A DNA stretch of 64,000 nt from Artocarpus heterophyllus (taxonomy: Eukaryota; Streptophyta; Magnoliopsida; Rosales; Moraceae): positions 28,500,459 through 28,564,458 of the forward strand of contig CM046331.1 in NCBI GenBank assembly GCA_025403435.1, in the 5' to 3' direction. Under the pieces are notes generated by a model. The model was not told the DNA's origin. It saw nothing but the letters and a program-made list of their open reading frames with translations, and made no database searches. The translations under genes and the position numbers were made by a program. Shown one piece after another: positions 62,825-64,000 of this stretch (position 1 is the stretch's first letter; each line of letters opens with the position of its first letter).

Positions 62825-63160
62825 ATTCAAACCAACTTTATTATATACTGTTTTCTTTTATAAAGTTTAAATTATTACAGTATTTTAAGTTTAAAACTAT
62901 AGTTCAAACCCAAGAGTTTTCTTTTGTTACAGTGTTTTTGGTTCAAACTAACTTTGTTATAGTATTTTCTCTCATTAAATTTGAATTATTATTGTCTTTT
63001 ATGTTGAAAATCTTGATTTATGAACCAAGAGTTTTCTCTAGAGTGTTTTCTTTTGTTATAGTCTTTTTGGTTCAAACTAATTTTGTTATAGTATTTTTTT
63101 TTTCAAAATTTCAATTGTTGCGGTATTTTAAGTTCAAACTCACCATGTTCCTAAACAGGG
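62825..63160. repeat. About 115-130-bp tandem repeat, three copies
   Basis: Copies start TTCAAACCAAC (62825), TTCAAACTAAC (62941) and TTCAAACTAAT (63073). They share TTTGTTATAGTATTTT, AAGAGTTTTCT and TTTTGTTA(C/T)AG blocks. The 119-codon Phe-rich open frame across it is a by-product of the T-rich repeat. Confidence 0.78.
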
Positions 63161-63289
63161 TATAATTGGCGCTCAATGATTGTAAGTTATGTTGTGAGAC
63201 TACGAGCTCGAATTAACGCATAAATTAAACAGATCTAAATTTTGATGGTTTTGAAGCACTACCCCTTGTAGAATGAGTGTTTAATAACA

Positions 63290-64000
63290 TAGTTGAAACT
63301 ACAAGTTAGAACTAAAACAATATAGCATGTGAGAGCTTTAAAACTGTAGCAGACTTTTACTTTATATTGTAGCACGTGAGAGCATTATACTGTAATAGTT
63401 GGAACTTAGGGTCCGTTTGGCACAGACTTCTGCTTGTACTTTTAGTCAGTAGAAAAAGAAAAGCAAAAGTTGTAGCTTTTTAGTAAGTATTTGAAATCAT
63501 ATTTTAAAAGAGCTTTAATGGGTCAAAATTGTTTTAAATTTTTTTAAAGTTACAAAAATGTTATATTTAAACTTATAATATATTATTAACGCTATGGTAC
63601 AAGTTTCAAAATATAATTCAAAAGTGCTTTTATGAGAAACCTATTTTGTGGCTTTGATGTAGCATGTGAGAGTTTTTAAACTGTAGCAAACTGTAGCATG
63701 TGAGAGCCAATGTAGCAAACTTTTGCTTTACATTGTAGCACGTGAGAGCTTTACACTAAAGTAGTTGGAACTTAGGGTCTGTTTGGCATAACTTTTGCTT
63801 GTACTTTTAGTCAGTAGAAGAAGAGAAGCAAAAATTGTAGCTTTTTAGTAAGAGTTTGAAACTATATTTTTAAAAGAGCTTTAATGGGTTAAAATAGTTT
63901 CAAACTTTTTTAAAGTTACAAAAATGTTATATTTAAACTTATTATATATTATTAACGCTATGGTACATGTTTCAAAATCTAATTCAAAAGTACTTTTATG
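63290..64000. repeat. 366-bp tandem duplication, MITE-derived
   Basis: Two long units are offset by 366 bp: GTCCGTTTGGCA (63411) and GTCTGTTTGGCA (63777). Each is preceded by GTAGCACGTGAGAGC and followed by GCTTGTACTTTTAGTCAGTAGAA, AAAGAGCTTTAATGGGT and TATTATTAACGCTATGGTAC. The unit joins the CATGTGAGAG phrase of the GTGTTTGG MITEs to a GGGTCCGTTTGGCA end. The second copy runs off the window. Confidence 0.85.

Noticed and set aside
1..64000. CRISPR arrays, rRNA or tRNA genes, bacterial-type operons
   Set aside because: No regularly spaced identical repeats, no rRNA or tRNA signatures, and the gene structure is clearly plant nuclear.

Overview
The window is nuclear DNA of a flowering plant, very probably a eudicot. 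It is AT-rich, its genes are split by many short introns with GT/AG borders, and the spaces between genes are packed with plant LTR retrotransposons, hAT and MITE-type DNA elements. No bacterial, organellar, CRISPR or RNA-gene signal was seen. All exon structures below were assembled by hand from reading frames, splice signals and family knowledge.

Layout, left to right. (1) 735-5259 (+): a broken copy of a GDSL esterase/lipase gene. (2) 5793-14813: a complete but inactivated Ty3/gypsy (chromovirus-type) retrotransposon with 2.1-kb LTRs and a TACAT target duplication. (3) 14819-27545: a repeat-filled gap with a long inverted-repeat element, a degenerate solo LTR, and a hAT-like element that is itself split by a solo LTR. 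(4) 27639-33928 (+): an intact five-exon GDSL esterase/lipase (379 aa), whose last intron holds another solo LTR. (5) 34406-45493 (-): MSH5, the meiotic MutS homologue, in 34 exons. The exons sum to 809 codons plus stop and one surplus base in exon 8, which shifts the frame. (6) 46963-51364: an unusually large 4.4-kb solo LTR with a CTTCA target duplication. (7) 55573-61458 (+): the catalytic subunit of a Rab3-type GTPase-activating protein, 14 exons, 693 aa, intact. (8) 61963-62347 (-): a possible two-exon gene for a 100-aa protein with one membrane span. (9) to the end: tandem repeats.

The genes do not form a pathway. The two GDSL copies are a tandem duplication: exons 2 and 5 are identical in length and exon 4 differs by one base. 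One copy has decayed and the other is kept. From memory, a GDSL gene of this type and a Rab3GAP catalytic gene are neighbours on Arabidopsis chromosome 5 (At5g55050/At5g55060), so the block may be conserved, with MSH5 and about 10 kb of repeats lying between them here.

The strongest points for follow-up are the single-base frameshift in MSH5, the set of solo LTRs (three with perfect 5-bp target duplications), the solo LTR nested in a hAT element, and the retrotransposon whose eight nonsense codons can all be explained by C:G to T:A change.
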